DNA of 64,000 nt. It comes from Ipomoea triloba (lineage: Eukaryota > Streptophyta > Magnoliopsida > Solanales > Convolvulaceae). The notes beneath the pieces were generated by a model. The model had not been told where the DNA came from, made no database searches, and was given only the letters and a program-made list of their open reading frames with translations. This document shows positions 1-11,350 of the stretch, piece by piece. Made by a program: the position numbers and the translations under genes. The stretch lies in assembly GCF_003576645.1 (NCBI RefSeq), contig NC_044922.1:2831764-2895763 (forward strand). Reading direction: 5' to 3'. Position 1 is the first letter of the stretch, and the number at the start of each line of letters is the position of its first letter.

Positions 1-421
1 AAAAAAAAAAAAAAAAAAAAAAAAAACAAAGTAGAGCTGCTATTATACGAGCACTCAACATACTCATGGCCTCAGGTAGAATGAATGGTTTTTTTATGGA
101 ATTTTTGCAAATTCAGGTGAATAATTATCTTATTGTTCCTTACGAGATTGAAGAAGGTTCTAGTTATCATATGAGAAAGGGTCGTAAAAAGTTATAACCA
201 TTTTTTTTAAATGCGGAGTTTCCGCGGCCCTTTTGGGAGAAAGGGGACCACAAGTTATTATTTTTTAATATATACAAACTACGTCCCTTTAGTTAAAAAA
301 ATGGGATGCGAGTTCTTATTCATTTATTTACGATTTTGTCTGTGAATTGTTTTTTAAAAATAATTGTAACGAAAATTCAGATTTCTTTGCTTTTTTTTTT
401 TTTTTCCTGGTACTAGTGCAT
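1..421. other. Unassigned stretch beginning with poly(A)
   Basis: The window opens with 26 consecutive A residues. From about 108 to 197 a plus-strand frame is open and ends in a stop (it contains the residues YLIVPYEIEEG and ends RKGRKKL). I do not recognise this protein, so it may be a gene or transposon fragment cut by the window edge. A poly(T) run lies at 391-405. Nothing else is supported here. Confidence 0.3.
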
Positions 422-424
422 AAT

Positions 425-1185
425 GGAAGTTTAAAATTTCCATCGTGTAAAACAAGCTTGGAGAATTATCATGTTTCCTAACTCCTTGGTTTCAAGAGTT
501 TTCAAGGCCAAGTAATTTTGAAATTCATCCTTTCTTAAAGCATAGCTTGGTGGCAGCCCCTCATTTGTTTGGAGAAGCATACTGGAAACACAATCTTTTA
601 TTAAAAATAACTGTAGATGGAGAGTTGGCAATGAGGATTCAAACAATGTTTTAAAAGACCCTTGGCTGCCACAAATATTTTCTCCTTTTATTAAGACCCC
701 TATGCTTGATCATTTGGCAGAAGTAAGAGTTTCCTTCCTACTTAGACATGCAAGGCAACAACTAGGACAAGGATATCTATCATAAATGATCTCTATAAGG
801 AAGATGAAATAGATCAAATTATGGGTATTCCAATTCCGCTCAATATAATAATCATGAAGACAAATTGAATTGGGTCAGATGCTTGACTTGTCATTTAAGG
901 TCGGAAGATCGGAATATTTGCAGTAACTCTTCCTTTGATTTTGTAGTTTGTACTTGAAGACATTCAAAAATTAGCTAATGACTTCTCTAAAATTAACTTT
1001 ATGTTTGTTTTTTATTAATTTTATGTTTGTTAAGTGACTTGCTAATACGATAACTTATTTGTTGATCGGAATGCTATCTTCAATGCCGGTTGTAGAGAGT
1101 GGACAAATAGCCCTCCTGTTTTCCTTCCTGTTGCCGTATCGGCTAATGCTACTTAATGAAAATTTGAAGTTTATTTTAAAAAAAA
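425..1185 (+). pseudogene. Decayed LINE (non-LTR retrotransposon) 3' portion
   Basis: With stops and one frameshift allowed, the plus strand reads as the C-terminal part of a plant LINE polyprotein. Visible in order are KQAWR, then SLVSRVFKAK, GGSPSFVWRSIL, RWRVGNEDSNNVLKDPWLP, and EDEIDQIMGIPIPL. Those blocks are the usual linker between the reverse transcriptase and the zinc-binding region. An apparent internal deletion near 945 joins this to an RNase H-like end (LANTI, then NAIFNAGCREWTNSPP). A stop and an A-rich tail follow at about 1160-1185. In-frame stops (for example after FKAK) show it cannot be active. A minus-strand open frame at 431-646 is only a shadow. Confidence 0.8.
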
Positions 1186-1282
1186 TCCATCTATTTCGAT
1201 TTTATTTTTTAATTAATTAAAGCTCTCCGTAAAAAAAATTTCATACTAAAACCCTCCGTGAAAGTACCGAAACGGCGACCAC

Positions 1283-1290
1283 TATAAATA
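1283..1290 (+). promoter_or_regulatory. Probable TATA box (TATAAATA)
   Basis: TATAAATA lies 142 bp upstream of the ATG at 1425, in a short spacer between the LINE tail and the gene. The position fits transcription starting around 1315 with a leader of about 110 nt. This is inference from motif and spacing only. Confidence 0.5.
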
Positions 1291-1424
1291 CCGCATAAGC
1301 AGAACAGCCGAAGCCTAAAACCACAGCAAAACCTCCATGGCATGATTACAGTTTCCAGAGCTGCTTATTGAGCTTCCCCCACCCATCTAATAGCGGCTCT
1401 CAGGATTCAGTTCCCTGATAATCA

Positions 1425-4400
1425 ATGGCGAAACGACGTCGGGAGGAGGCGGATTCCGATGACGGCGCGGCAATCGTTGCGGCACCGGCGACATCGTACA
1501 ATTCTGTTTTCATCGACACCGACCTCGATACGCACCTTGCCATGATGGTATCCGACCTCGACACTGTCTCTGATCTCAAAAGTAAGCCCCCAATCCCCTA
1601 TAGAAATGATGTTTATAGTTTTCTAACGTAGGTTAAAGTGCGTAGATAGTACATGGGATATTGATTAGGTAGGTTATAAGTTATAATCTGCATTTGTTTT
1701 TCAAATTTTTTGCGGTTAATGAGAAATTGTTAGGGTTAGTTTATCATTTATTGTTGATATTGTATTGATTTTGGTGTGAGTTAGATAGTTGAGAGAGAAA
1801 TATTTGGCATTGAGTTATGTTGGATTGCACTAAGCTGTGAGTGTTTGATGAATCTACTGCTTTGACATTAAGGTTAATGCTTTAGTGTTTCCGGTATGCA
1901 GAGAAGATAGTGTTGGAACACTTGCAGTGTTTACCTGAGATGGGAGAGATAAAGATCCATTCTGTGAAGGTATGCTGCTCTGGCATGTGTTTTCATGCTA
2001 AATGTTCCCCTTTTGATTAATTTTTCATCCTTGTGCTCTCTTGTAATCCTGGCAGGTGAAACGGAAAGGGAGATTCTATCATCTGCCTGATTCAATGCTT
2101 GTTAAGACTGCATTTCAAGGAACCCAGAGAAATTGGTTCCTTTATGTCACTGGTTCTATTTCGGTGGATCAGATCTCCAACAAAACGGGTGATATGCATG
2201 ATGGTAACAACCAAGTAGGGTTACTTTGCATAAAAAATTATGCTGAAGATGTTTCGGACTATGTTCTTCCAGACGATCCTTCAAAAGCCTTGGTTCTAAG
2301 GGATACTACTGTTGCAGTCCCAGCTGACTTGGGGATGGACATTAGACAGGGAAAAGATGAGTGCCGTGGAGATTTGTCCTCCGCTCAGAAAAAGATAGTG
2401 TCTAGACCAATTGATCAAGAGAAGGCATTCACCACTCCTAGCCATGAGCTGAAGGACTATAAGTCCAGTGATAGTTCAAAGGGAATACCTGTAGAAGGTC
2501 CTTTGGCTAAAAGACAGAAATTGAAGCAGGGGGAAGATGCACCTCATAAACCTGTTCTTGAAGGTGGCAATGATTCACAGAACTTTCAAACTGTCAGAAA
2601 TGAAAATACATCAGCAAATGACAATGAAGGAGTTCCAGTTCACATAAAAAAGAAAGGAAAGTCTGGTGCTAGAAGGAAACGTACTCACGATGAGACTGGT
2701 TCAGAAGTGTCTAGTGTAAGGAATAACAAAGCCAAAAATAAAGACAACATGCTTACAGAAGTAGCAGAATCTGGGTCGGCTGCACTGCAAAACGAGGGAG
2801 AGAATACATTAGAAACTAGAATTGCTGAGGATTCAATGGAACACAAGCAAGAAACATTAGTGGTGGGTCCAAATGCTTTAAAAGAATCTTTAGAAAATGG
2901 AAATTTTAGATCTGATTCAGAGCATAAGGAGAGCAAAAGTAATGCAAAAAAGACCTTATTAGCCTCTGATGATGGGATAGTAATGTCTATGCATTCTTCT
3001 CAAAATATTGAGATGGAAAGGAGACTGGAAACAAACTCAGGAGTTGCTCTTAACAGTTCAGATAATTCTTTCGGTGCTGCCCACACTACTATATGTACTC
3101 AATCTGAAGTAAATGAAAAAACATCATCAAGGAAAAGTCACTTTGCCAACTCTAAAGAATGTCCACCACCGGTCAATGAAGAGCATCAGACTAAAGATAC
3201 TAGCATCTTTCATCCTACACATGAAAGTGTTGTGTCCAACAGTCCAAGGCTCAAGACTGATCTTCCTAATATAATTGAAGAGCAGAATTTATTACCAGAT
3301 AATTATGTCGAAACTGTGTATTCTCCAAAACCTAAGCCATCAGATCAGAGTGAAAAAGTTACAAGTTCGAAACATCTATTACCTTCTTCTGACTTGTCAG
3401 TTGACAAAGGAGTTGTAGAACATGACAATAAACGGAAGAAGAAGAAGAAGAAGTCTAATGCAAGAATTCAACAGGAGTCAGAGATTAAACACTATGACGA
3501 GCCTAATAGTAATACTTCAATATCTGTGTTGAATTTCACTGCTGATCATGCAACTGATGAGATTATGAAAGATGAAAGCAGCATTCCTGAGAATGGATCA
3601 GATAAGACCGACAAGGAAAGAACCGTGCCAGAGATTGAAGCAGATGCCACTAACAAGGTTGGAAATGATAGCAAAGTTTTGGTGACCTGTGATCTTGAAG
3701 TGACTGCCTCTGAAATATGCCCACCTTCAGACCATGTTCAAGCAGATGTGAATACTAAGGGGGGAACAAAGCATGACAAGAAACCTAAGAAAATGAAGTC
3801 CAAGGGGTTGAGTGCAAGTATTCAGTTTGAGCCAGATGTAGTTAATACTGATCAGGCAACTGTGTTGAAATTATCCACTGATGATTATGGGAATGATGAG
3901 ACTAGGAAAACTGAAATCACGGTGCCCCAAATCGAAGCAGATCATCATAACATGATTGAGAAAGAGGGAAAGTTGCCAGAGACCTGTGAACCTGATATGA
4001 AAATGCCTGAAATGTGTCTACCCTCGCATCATGGGAATGAAGAGACTGCAAACCTCTCATCTAAATTGGATGCTATTCAGAGGACTGAAGACGGAAATAC
4101 TGAAAGAACTAAGAGGAAGAGAAAAAGTGCCAAGAAGATAGCAGGAAAAACTCAGTATAAATTAGAGGAGGCAGATGTAGATCTGGTGAGTGGAATTTCA
4201 TCAGCTGCAGTAAATGTGGAAGCTAGTGAACCCGTGACTCAAGATACTGCAAAAACTGAAGGCTTGATGCCTCATGTCCGGACTGGTCAGACAACAACAT
4301 TGGAGAAAGGGGACTCATCTGCAAAAGATGTAGATATGCAATTAGAAAATTGCGTATCTCCGGTTTGTGGAAAAGCAGATATGATCTCTGAACAACTGGA

Positions 4401-6970
4401 AACAGTGTCTAGAGCTGAGCTTTCTAATGCCAATGCCACTGAAAAACATGAAAACACTGGTGGAAGTCAAAAGAGAAGAAACTCAAAGAAGTCTCTTACA
4501 ACAAAAAAAGATTCTAGTTTGGATCCTGCAAATGTTACTTTGGGGGTCTCTCCAGATCTCCCCACCGTTGACCTTTTTATTGATGGATCTAAGGACCAGA
4601 GCCACTTGAACGGCATGGAAATAAAAAATGCATCAGGAGGACTAGTTGATACTAAAGCTGCAGGTTCTCATGTAGAAATTGATAAAGTTAATGAGAGTGA
4701 GGCAGAACATCTACCTGCTAAGAAAGTACTTAATGAGAATGGACCTTTGCAGGTGATTCAAACTGGTAAAAGTCAGTTGGATGAAGAAAATACAGAAAAG
4801 AAGGCAAAAAAAAAGAAAAAAAGGAATAGCAGTATTGGTGGGCAGAGCCATTCAGTTTTGGCTAAGAATGATCATGAAGTTGGTGTTGAAGTATCAAATG
4901 ACAATGTGTCGGTCATGCACCATTCGTCTAATGTTGCTGAGGTGTCAGGAACAGCTAAAGATGATCATGTTGCCCAAGTTGCTGTTACTGATGCTGAGCT
5001 TGTGGAAGGTGCTGGCAATAGTGGACAGGCCCCAGGAAATCCCGAGGATAATAGTCGGGTGGAGCTACAAACCGAAGTCAGTACTGATAATTGTGGAGCA
5101 GTTAACTTCAGGAGCTACTTTGTTCCTGGCTCACAACAACGCCAGGGTGTTTCTTCTGATAAGGTGAAGAAATCAGTGAAATCAAAGAGGGAGAATAAAG
5201 CAGGGAAGAAATCTGTAAAAGGGGGCTTGGTGAACTCACTAGCTAAGGATGAGAATGTGAATCCTGAATATAAGCATAGCAGTAGCACTGAACTTGGAAA
5301 GTCAAAGTATGATAAACAGTCTAAGGTTAAGCTTCAGTCCAATCAGAATTCCCTAAATGTAGCAGAAACCGAGATAAAGGGACTAGCCTACTCTAATGAT
5401 AATAGGAGCAATACTCTTCAGGAGGCTGGAAACCCTGCTGTTCATGGTTCAGAGAACCCAAAGGATGCTTTGGCTTCTGCATTTGAGAATAACATATCTT
5501 TTGATGAATCAATCTCAACATCAAGCCCAACGCATTCTCAAAAATTTCCCCAATGTAAAACAGATAGATCACAGTCAGGCTCAAATCACAAGAGTTTGTC
5601 TAGTAAACAGGTTACTGATAAGATTACAGGGGTTATTACTTCACCAAGTGCTGCTCTTAGGGATGATGGATCTGGTAATTATTGTGATGACAATGGGGCT
5701 GGAAATTCTGATGCCAGCACTCGAACTCCATCCGATTCTTCATCATCTGGCTTTTCAGTTGGTGGAAGTGAATTAAGTCATCATTCTTCCAGAAACGGTA
5801 CTTTAGAAATTTGAACTCTTCATTGTCCTCCTACTTTCTCCTTGGTATTGTAGAGTCATTATAGGATTCCATTTTCCACTCCACTATCAAAGCGCACACC
5901 AGAATAATGATGGAGAATGTATATTACTAATAAAATAGGGAAAAAAACAGAGGAAAATCTCCCCTTCTTTTTGCTTGGTGTCCATTTTATTTTAGTTATG
6001 TACTTGCAATTTATTCAAGATAGTTACAAATCAAAAGCGTTTTACAATTTCAGCTGATCTTTTTCATTGCCATCTTGATTTGATAGGAGCCAATGGTGCG
6101 AAAAGGAACAAGAGTCATGGGGAGCGTAACATTAAATCAAAGTAAGTTTGATATTTTATCCTTCACCTCTGAAAGACATGATTGGATTTAAGTAATTCTT
6201 GATGCATCTTTTTGTTTTGTATTATTATTTTGGGTTGGGGGTGCCTTCACACATTACCAGTTTGACTTGTTTGTTCATTACTTATATAGTTGGATGCCTT
6301 GTTGACAAATTTCATGGAGGTTTATGATTTATTTTTTATTTTTTATTTTTAGTTTAAAACTTCAACGTACTGGCTTAATTTTTATTTTTTAAAAAAATTC
6401 TGGGTTTCTTGTTATCACTCAGGCTAGCATGCTTATATGCCCTTGGGTTTCATATTTTAATAATCTTTTCATAGGATTGCCCTCTACTCTTCAGTTTTCA
6501 CATCAAAATCACACTGCATCTTGTAGAAATAACATCAGTGGCAAGACATTAGTCTCTAGGAATACTTTTAAAGCCAAGTCAGCTTGTGTATAGTCTTGTA
6601 TAAAATTGTGTTTGCAAATAGCATTACTCAAATTAAAATTAGTTCTGTTTAGATTGTTCACTCACAAGCAATGTTGCAAAAATCGCGCCTAATCGGCGCC
6701 TAGGCGTTGGCCGGCGCCCAAAGAAGTGAAGGAACACCTAGCGATTTTTGCAACCTTGTTCACAAGTTGGTGTTATTTTACTTGTTAAACTCCCATTGCT
6801 CATGAAATACTGTGTATTTCAACAGCCTTTCAAGTGCGAAGAACTTAACCATGGATGTGATTCTGAGAAGCTCTAGACGATTCAAGAAGGCCAAGATGAC
6901 AGCTACTCAACTCCAACTTGAAACTGACAGCAAGGCTATTGATTTTGTTCCAGACAGTGAACCAAACTAG
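1425..6970 (+). CDS. Large Lys-rich nuclear protein, ubiquitin-like N-terminus (hypothetical)
   Basis: Exons 1425-1581, 1902-1969, 2056-5797, 6087-6141 and 6826-6970 join in phase and give 1388 residues. I do not recognise the family. Residues ~25-105 (from SVFIDTDLDTHLAMM through RNWFLYVTG) look like a compact beta-grasp, ubiquitin-like fold; this is inference. The rest is hydrophilic, acidic and Ser/Thr/Asn-rich, broken by basic clusters near residues 270, 534, 650, 759, 880, 988 and 1110 that resemble nuclear localisation signals. Some inter-cluster segments are recognisably homologous (see findings). The C-terminus has another basic patch (RRFKKAK) and ends FVPDSEPN. Exon 3 is unusually long (3.7 kb). 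If its donor at 5798 is not used, reading stops at 5814 and the last ~67 residues are lost. A nuclear or nucleolar scaffold role is a guess from composition. Confidence 0.8.
6669..6758. mobile_element. 90-bp hAT-type MITE in last intron
   Basis: The ends form an 18-bp inverted repeat with one mismatch (CAATGTTGCAAAAATCGC at left, GCGATTTTTGCAACCTTG at right). The flanks are a near-perfect 8-bp duplication, CTCACAAG (6661-6668) and TTCACAAG (6759-6766). An 8-bp target duplication and short terminal repeats are hallmarks of hAT elements. The interior is GC-rich and contains GGCGCC-type palindromes. It encodes nothing, and lies in intron 4 of the Lys-rich protein gene. Confidence 0.75.
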
Positions 6971-7318
6971 TAATGACTTAAGATTTTTTTTTCCTATGGA
7001 AACCTTTTCATACTCTCTGGGGGGAAAATGGAGGACCTCTTGATTTATGTGTTGACACTCTATTTCTTATGAAAACATCTTTTGAAAAAAAGAATTGTTT
7101 TTGTTTTCTTTGAGTCTAATATCCAAGATTCGTGCACCATGTTAATGTGTTCTGATTTACTGGTTTAAGAATTTTTTTCCCTTTTCAATTAAGTATTGAA
7201 GTATCACACATAGATTTCAAGAATCACCAGAGTAATTAAGCTGGTCTTCAAAAAAGAAAAAGTTGATTGATATTTGATACATACAAAATACTTGAGAAGT
7301 ACATGTAAAGCAGGACTA
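6971..7318. other. Convergent spacer
   Basis: This holds the 3' ends of two tail-to-tail genes, the Lys-rich protein (+) and PSBY (-). It is AT-rich. I see no further gene. Confidence 0.6.
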
Positions 7319-7918
7319 TTATTCTGATCTCATCCTGTTGAGCTGGTTCAGAGCAGGCTGCAAAATGTTGTAACCCACCCAGAGCAGAGCCGGGGCGACC
7401 ACAATGAGCAAGAGTTGGCCCCTGCTGTCGTTGGCAGCATCGGCCAGTGCCGCCACTTCACTGGCGGCTGATGCGGCGTAGGGGTGAATGAACTGGGCGG
7501 CAGTCAGGCCGCCAAGCCCGAGCCCGATGATCACACCCTTGGTGCTCCTCATTTTGTTGATCTGGTTCAGTGCAGGCTGGAGGATGTTGAAGAGCACCCA
7601 AGCTATGGCTGGGATGATGGGCAGCAAGAGTGCCAGCCCACGGTTGTCTCCATCGGCAGCTATCTCCGCTATCTGCTGGGCGGCGAAAGCCGGCTCAGAC
7701 ACACTCAGGGCGGAGAAGATCGCCCCGGCCAGGGCTGTTCCGGTGAGGGCAGATGAAACAACAGACTTGTCTGTGTTGCAGGCTGAGAGTCCCTTGGGAA
7801 GGTTTTTCATGGAGAGAAGTGAGATGATGGGTTTTGGCTTGACAGGGTTAATGGACGCTTTGGCTGTGGTTAAGCTCTTGGCATTGAGCATGGCGGTTGT
7901 AGCAATGGTGGCTGCCAT
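7319..7918 (-). CDS. PSBY: Photosystem II core complex protein PsbY precursor
   Basis: A single exon encodes 199 residues. The start is the ATG at 7918-7916; the frame runs open further upstream, but the plastid transit sequence begins at MAATIATTAMLNAK. After a Ser/Lys-rich transit peptide come two homologous copies of a small one-span membrane protein. Each has a hydrophobic segment followed by QPALNQ (NILQPALNQINKMRS and NILQPALNQLNRMRS). In land plants such precursors are cut into two mature PsbY chains in the thylakoid membrane at the periphery of photosystem II. The linker between copies carries its own hydrophobic stretch (IIGLGLGGLTAAQF), consistent with a second thylakoid-targeting and cleavage step. 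Length is close to the usual ~190 residues. There are no introns or broken residues. Confidence 0.95.
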   Translation of the reverse strand: MAATIATTAMLNAKSLTTAKASINPVKPKPIISLLSMKNLPKGLSACNTDKSVVSSALTGTALAGAIFSALSVSEPAFAAQQIAEIAADGDNRGLALLLPIIPAIAWVLFNILQPALNQINKMRSTKGVIIGLGLGGLTAAQFIHPYAASAASEVAALADAANDSRGQLLLIVVAPALLWVGYNILQPALNQLNRMRSE

Positions 7919-9047
7919 TTTTGCACAAGAAATGGGTGGGAAGCTGAGAGAATGCACTGAAGTGAATAAACCACCCTGTAATGGTGTTTTGGGGAATAGG
8001 AAAATGGAATATAGAATGAGATGACAGGAGATCCAATCAGAAATTGGATTCAAGATTGTGGTCTTATCCTAAAGCTGTGATTGGAGAGCTTTCCACCTCA
8101 TATTTGATACCCCTACCAATACTTCCTTATCGTCACTTCTTGAACTGGAAAATCGTGTTTCTGAATGTGCTGATCACAACTCACAAGCTCTATAATTGGG
8201 CCTTGAGAGTAATTTTGATCACCTTTTGGGCTCCAACATTAACCAAATTATGTCATGAGCATGGCCCATTTTTCTTCCCAATCTGGACTAGGTCCATCTT
8301 GTGACAAATTATACGATAGATCATTGATAAATGTTTATTTTTAGTATATTGAATGTTCATTTCACTATCTAAAAATGAATTTTTAGTACACTAAAAATAA
8401 ATATTTAAAAAATATATATTTAATGTACTAAAAATGAATCTTATGTTTAGTGGTCGACTATATAATAATTGTCATATTACAAAATGGATCTTTTTTTTTT
8501 CTTTTTTTTTCTTTTTCTTTTTTTTCAGTTGCAAAATGGATCTTTGATACAAGTTGATTTTTAATATGTTATACATGTTTATTTGAACATCTAGTAGAGC
8601 CTAGGTCTATGATGTAATTTGTCTTTTCTTGCAACCAAAGGCGAGCATAGCCACAAGTCGAATGTTGTCTTTGAACACCGGAAAGCGAACAATATTACGT
8701 CGAACAACCAAGGAAACCTGAATATATGCTTGGTGATCAATACCTTAGAATGTAAATTTAAAACATAATAAAATATGGTGTGTGTTTCCTAACTAGAGAT
8801 ATTTTTCATTATTTTTAGAAATGAAAAACTATAAAAAGAAAAAAAATGTGTTTACTTTATATTTATCTAATTTGAAAAATAACGTAAAAAATTTGTTTGT
8901 TGTCTTAAAATTTAGGAGAGTTTTCGCCTGCCTTAAAATTTATGAAAATTACTTTGATGCCACTAAAAGTTTGATACTCTATCTAGCATGAATAAAAATA
9001 AATAAAATTACTTTTAGTGTACAATTGACTGATCGAAAAATTATATT
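7919..9047. other. PSBY upstream region and AT-rich spacer
   Basis: The first few hundred bases presumably hold the PSBY leader and promoter (minus strand), but I could not pick a convincing TATA box. Between 8320 and 8470 there are several short copies of a motif like TTTTAGTATATTGAATGTTCAT in both orientations, typical of decayed MITE sequence. No coding region is supported. Confidence 0.4.
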
Positions 9048-9303
9048 GGGAGTATTTGGTAAATAGTTGTTAGCTAATAGTTATTAGTTGATTGAGTTAG
9101 TGATTTGGTAAATTAGCTGGTACTCCTGGTAGCTGATTACATGGCAAAATGACTTTCTCAAAAAGCTGATTAAAAAAAAAAGTTGTTTTGAAAAACTTTT
9201 TGAATTTTAACGTTTTAAAACAATAAGCTGTTACAAAAAGTTAATTGATCAAATAATTATACTGATTGTTTAACTAAATCAAATAAGTCAAAATTAACTA
9301 ATA
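9048..9303. mobile_element. MITE copy (family also at 59531-60546)
   Basis: It begins GGGAGTATTTGGTAAATAGT and runs through blocks (TTAGTTGATTGAGTTAGTG, AAAATGACTTTCTCAAAAAG) that match, in reverse orientation, the interrupted element at 59531-60546. The far end is truncated relative to that copy, so the right terminal repeat is missing. It is non-coding and belongs to a terminal-inverted-repeat DNA element of unresolved superfamily. Confidence 0.6.
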
Positions 9304-9849
9304 AATATTAAGCATGGAATCAATAAAAAAATATAGTAAACATAATAAAATAGTATGGCCACTGCTACAAGTCATTGCCTCAACTAGCCAATTCCTGTAC
9401 GCAATGAATTCATATTGCCTGTCAGAATGACACAGTAACCTGCTTGGGAGAACATGCGATTGCGTACTTAATGCCCTAAAGAGAAGTCCAACGTTGTCTT
9501 TGAACGAGAAAAGCTCCTGTATATAGTATATTCTCAAATATCATATCACCTCACATTTTACCTATTTAATTTTTTCCATACAACATTTAATTTGGTATCT
9601 TCATAAGGTAAAACTAATCATGATTCGCCACTAATCATATTCGTAAAGTTTCACTCTTACTTTAAAAAACATAGCATAGAATCTTTTAACATGATATATG
9701 CAATTATAATGTAAGAATAAATTTAAAATATGATAACAACCAACACGCATTTTGCAAAATTTTGTGGAATAAAAATCTCTAAATCGGCACAATAGTTGTT
9801 GTGTTTCCAATCCTCCAACACTCAAACTCCTTAAAATATATAAATTTTC
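9304..9849. other. Spacer with an unassigned low-AT patch
   Basis: Bases ~9345-9540 are less AT-rich than their surroundings and hold a 79-codon minus-strand frame. A short string, GTTGTCTTTGAAC, also occurs at ~8664. I do not recognise a protein, so it may be a gene fragment. The rest is AT-rich with no feature. Confidence 0.25.
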
Positions 9850-10262
9850 TTGGAGAGTAATTCAGTTGAGAAGTTGTATTTAAAACTTATTTTTAAGGAC
9901 ATGATAGGAGTTTGAATCCTGTCACGGACGGTATAAAAATTGGGTTTCCAGAGTTAGATTAAGTCTGGACATTTTGTGAGTAGATATATACAATTTTGTG
10001 TGGGGGTGTTGAAGCAAGCTCTTGAATTAGGGTTGAGATGAGCTCCTTATGCATAAAAGTGTATACTTTGATGTTTAGTCTTTAAGTTGGTTCATGGCCT
10101 TGTGGGATTCAGGAATTAGTCCAGTGAAGTTGGGATACTGGGTAGGATTAAGCTCCTTTGCATAGAAGTGAATTAATCCAGCGAAGTTGGGATACATGGT
10201 TAAGTACAAAATTGATTCTTGGAGCTAGTTCATCGGGTCCAGGAATTAATTAGTCTAGAATC
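9850..10262 (+). repeat. SINE-like sequence with internal direct repeat
   Basis: A box-A-like segment (TCAGTTGAGAAGTTG, ~9861) and a box-B-like segment (GGAGTTTGAATCCTGTCAC, ~9907) lie at tRNA-like spacing. Further downstream a 20-nt block recurs (CAGTGAAGTTGGGATACTGG near 10121 and CAGCGAAGTTGGGATACATGG near 10178). No poly(A) end or clear target duplication was found, so the boundaries are uncertain. Confidence 0.35.
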
Positions 10263-11190
10263 AAAATAAATTCACACAACCTATTATAGGGTGCATTATG
10301 TGTCTAAAATATTAGATTGTGTACATTCATTTAATAGTTTGCACATTCTTACCCAGTTTTTAATTGAACGCAAACCTATATATATAATTGCACGTTTGTC
10401 AAATGTACGTGTTTCATTTCTTATATTTTTGTTTTCCATTACTCTGCTACTTATACCAGGAAGTCATGATATAAAAAAAAATATTTTTAATTTAGTGGTA
10501 TTAAAAAAAAAAAAAAAAAAAACTAACCCTCCCTCTTTCCTCTAAAAAAATAAAATTAAAAAAGAAAAAGAAAAAAGAAAACCTTCAATTGTATGCAAAT
10601 ATATGCACTTCTCATTGAGCTGAGTGCAAGTCAAGATGTAACTCGGTTTCTAATACAAAGCTTGTCCACTATATGATTATTTGGACTGCAATTATTGTTG
10701 TCAATATAATATTCTATTTCTATAAATAAAGTATTATACACTTTACAATAATCTTATTTTAAAAAGTGTGTACGGTTCACTAAACAAACATCATTACAAT
10801 TTTCAAGAGGTAATGAACAAATCTAATAAAGGAGTATTATTGGCTTTAAAATACTGAAAATGGATATGACTCAATATCCATCTCATCTATCAATAGAAAT
10901 AAATAAAGTTTTAAAAGGGGTGACCGATGAATATGTGGAATATGATTCTCATACGAGAAGGTTATAAATGCATAAAATATTGAATAAGGGATATGACTCA
11001 ATATCCATCTCATTTATTAATAAGAATAAATAGAGTTGGGGGCAACTCATCCATGTTGCTCATTAGGATGGTTTACCTCCTTGTAGTTCTTTACCTACTG
11101 GGTCATAATGCGAGGTTTATTCAATACACACCTATTAGTAGTGGCTGTACGTTTTCCTCGTTACCCAAAAGAATAAATAAAGTTTAGAAA
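10263..11190. other. AT-rich spacer with a ~48-bp direct repeat
   Basis: Two copies of a block starting ATATGACTCAATATCCATCT lie at 10864-10910 and 10990-11037. A long A run sits at 10503-10521. No gene is visible. Confidence 0.5.
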
Positions 11191-11350
11191 GATGTGTAAG
11201 TGTGTAAAACGTAATTCTTGCACCAGGATATTTTTTATGAGTTCGATTCCTGCCAGCACCCTAGCATCTTGGTTTGTGGGCTATTATTACATATAAGTAA
11301 GATTCTTTGTGAGTTATTACTTATTACACCCTCGGATAGAGATTGAAAGT
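11191..11350 (+). repeat. SINE-like sequence
   Basis: A box-B-like core, ATGAGTTCGATTCCTGCCAG (11236-11255), sits about 40 nt after GTGTAAGTGTGTAAAACG, as in tRNA-derived SINEs. The tail CACCCTCGGATAGAG resembles the end of a similar sequence near 20885-21115. Boundaries are approximate. Confidence 0.35.

Noticed and set aside
431..646. 71-codon minus-strand frame
   Set aside because: It lies opposite the plus-strand LINE remnant, which explains the sequence much better.
7484..8024. Two plus-strand frames over PSBY
   Set aside because: They are antisense shadows of the GC-rich PSBY coding sequence.
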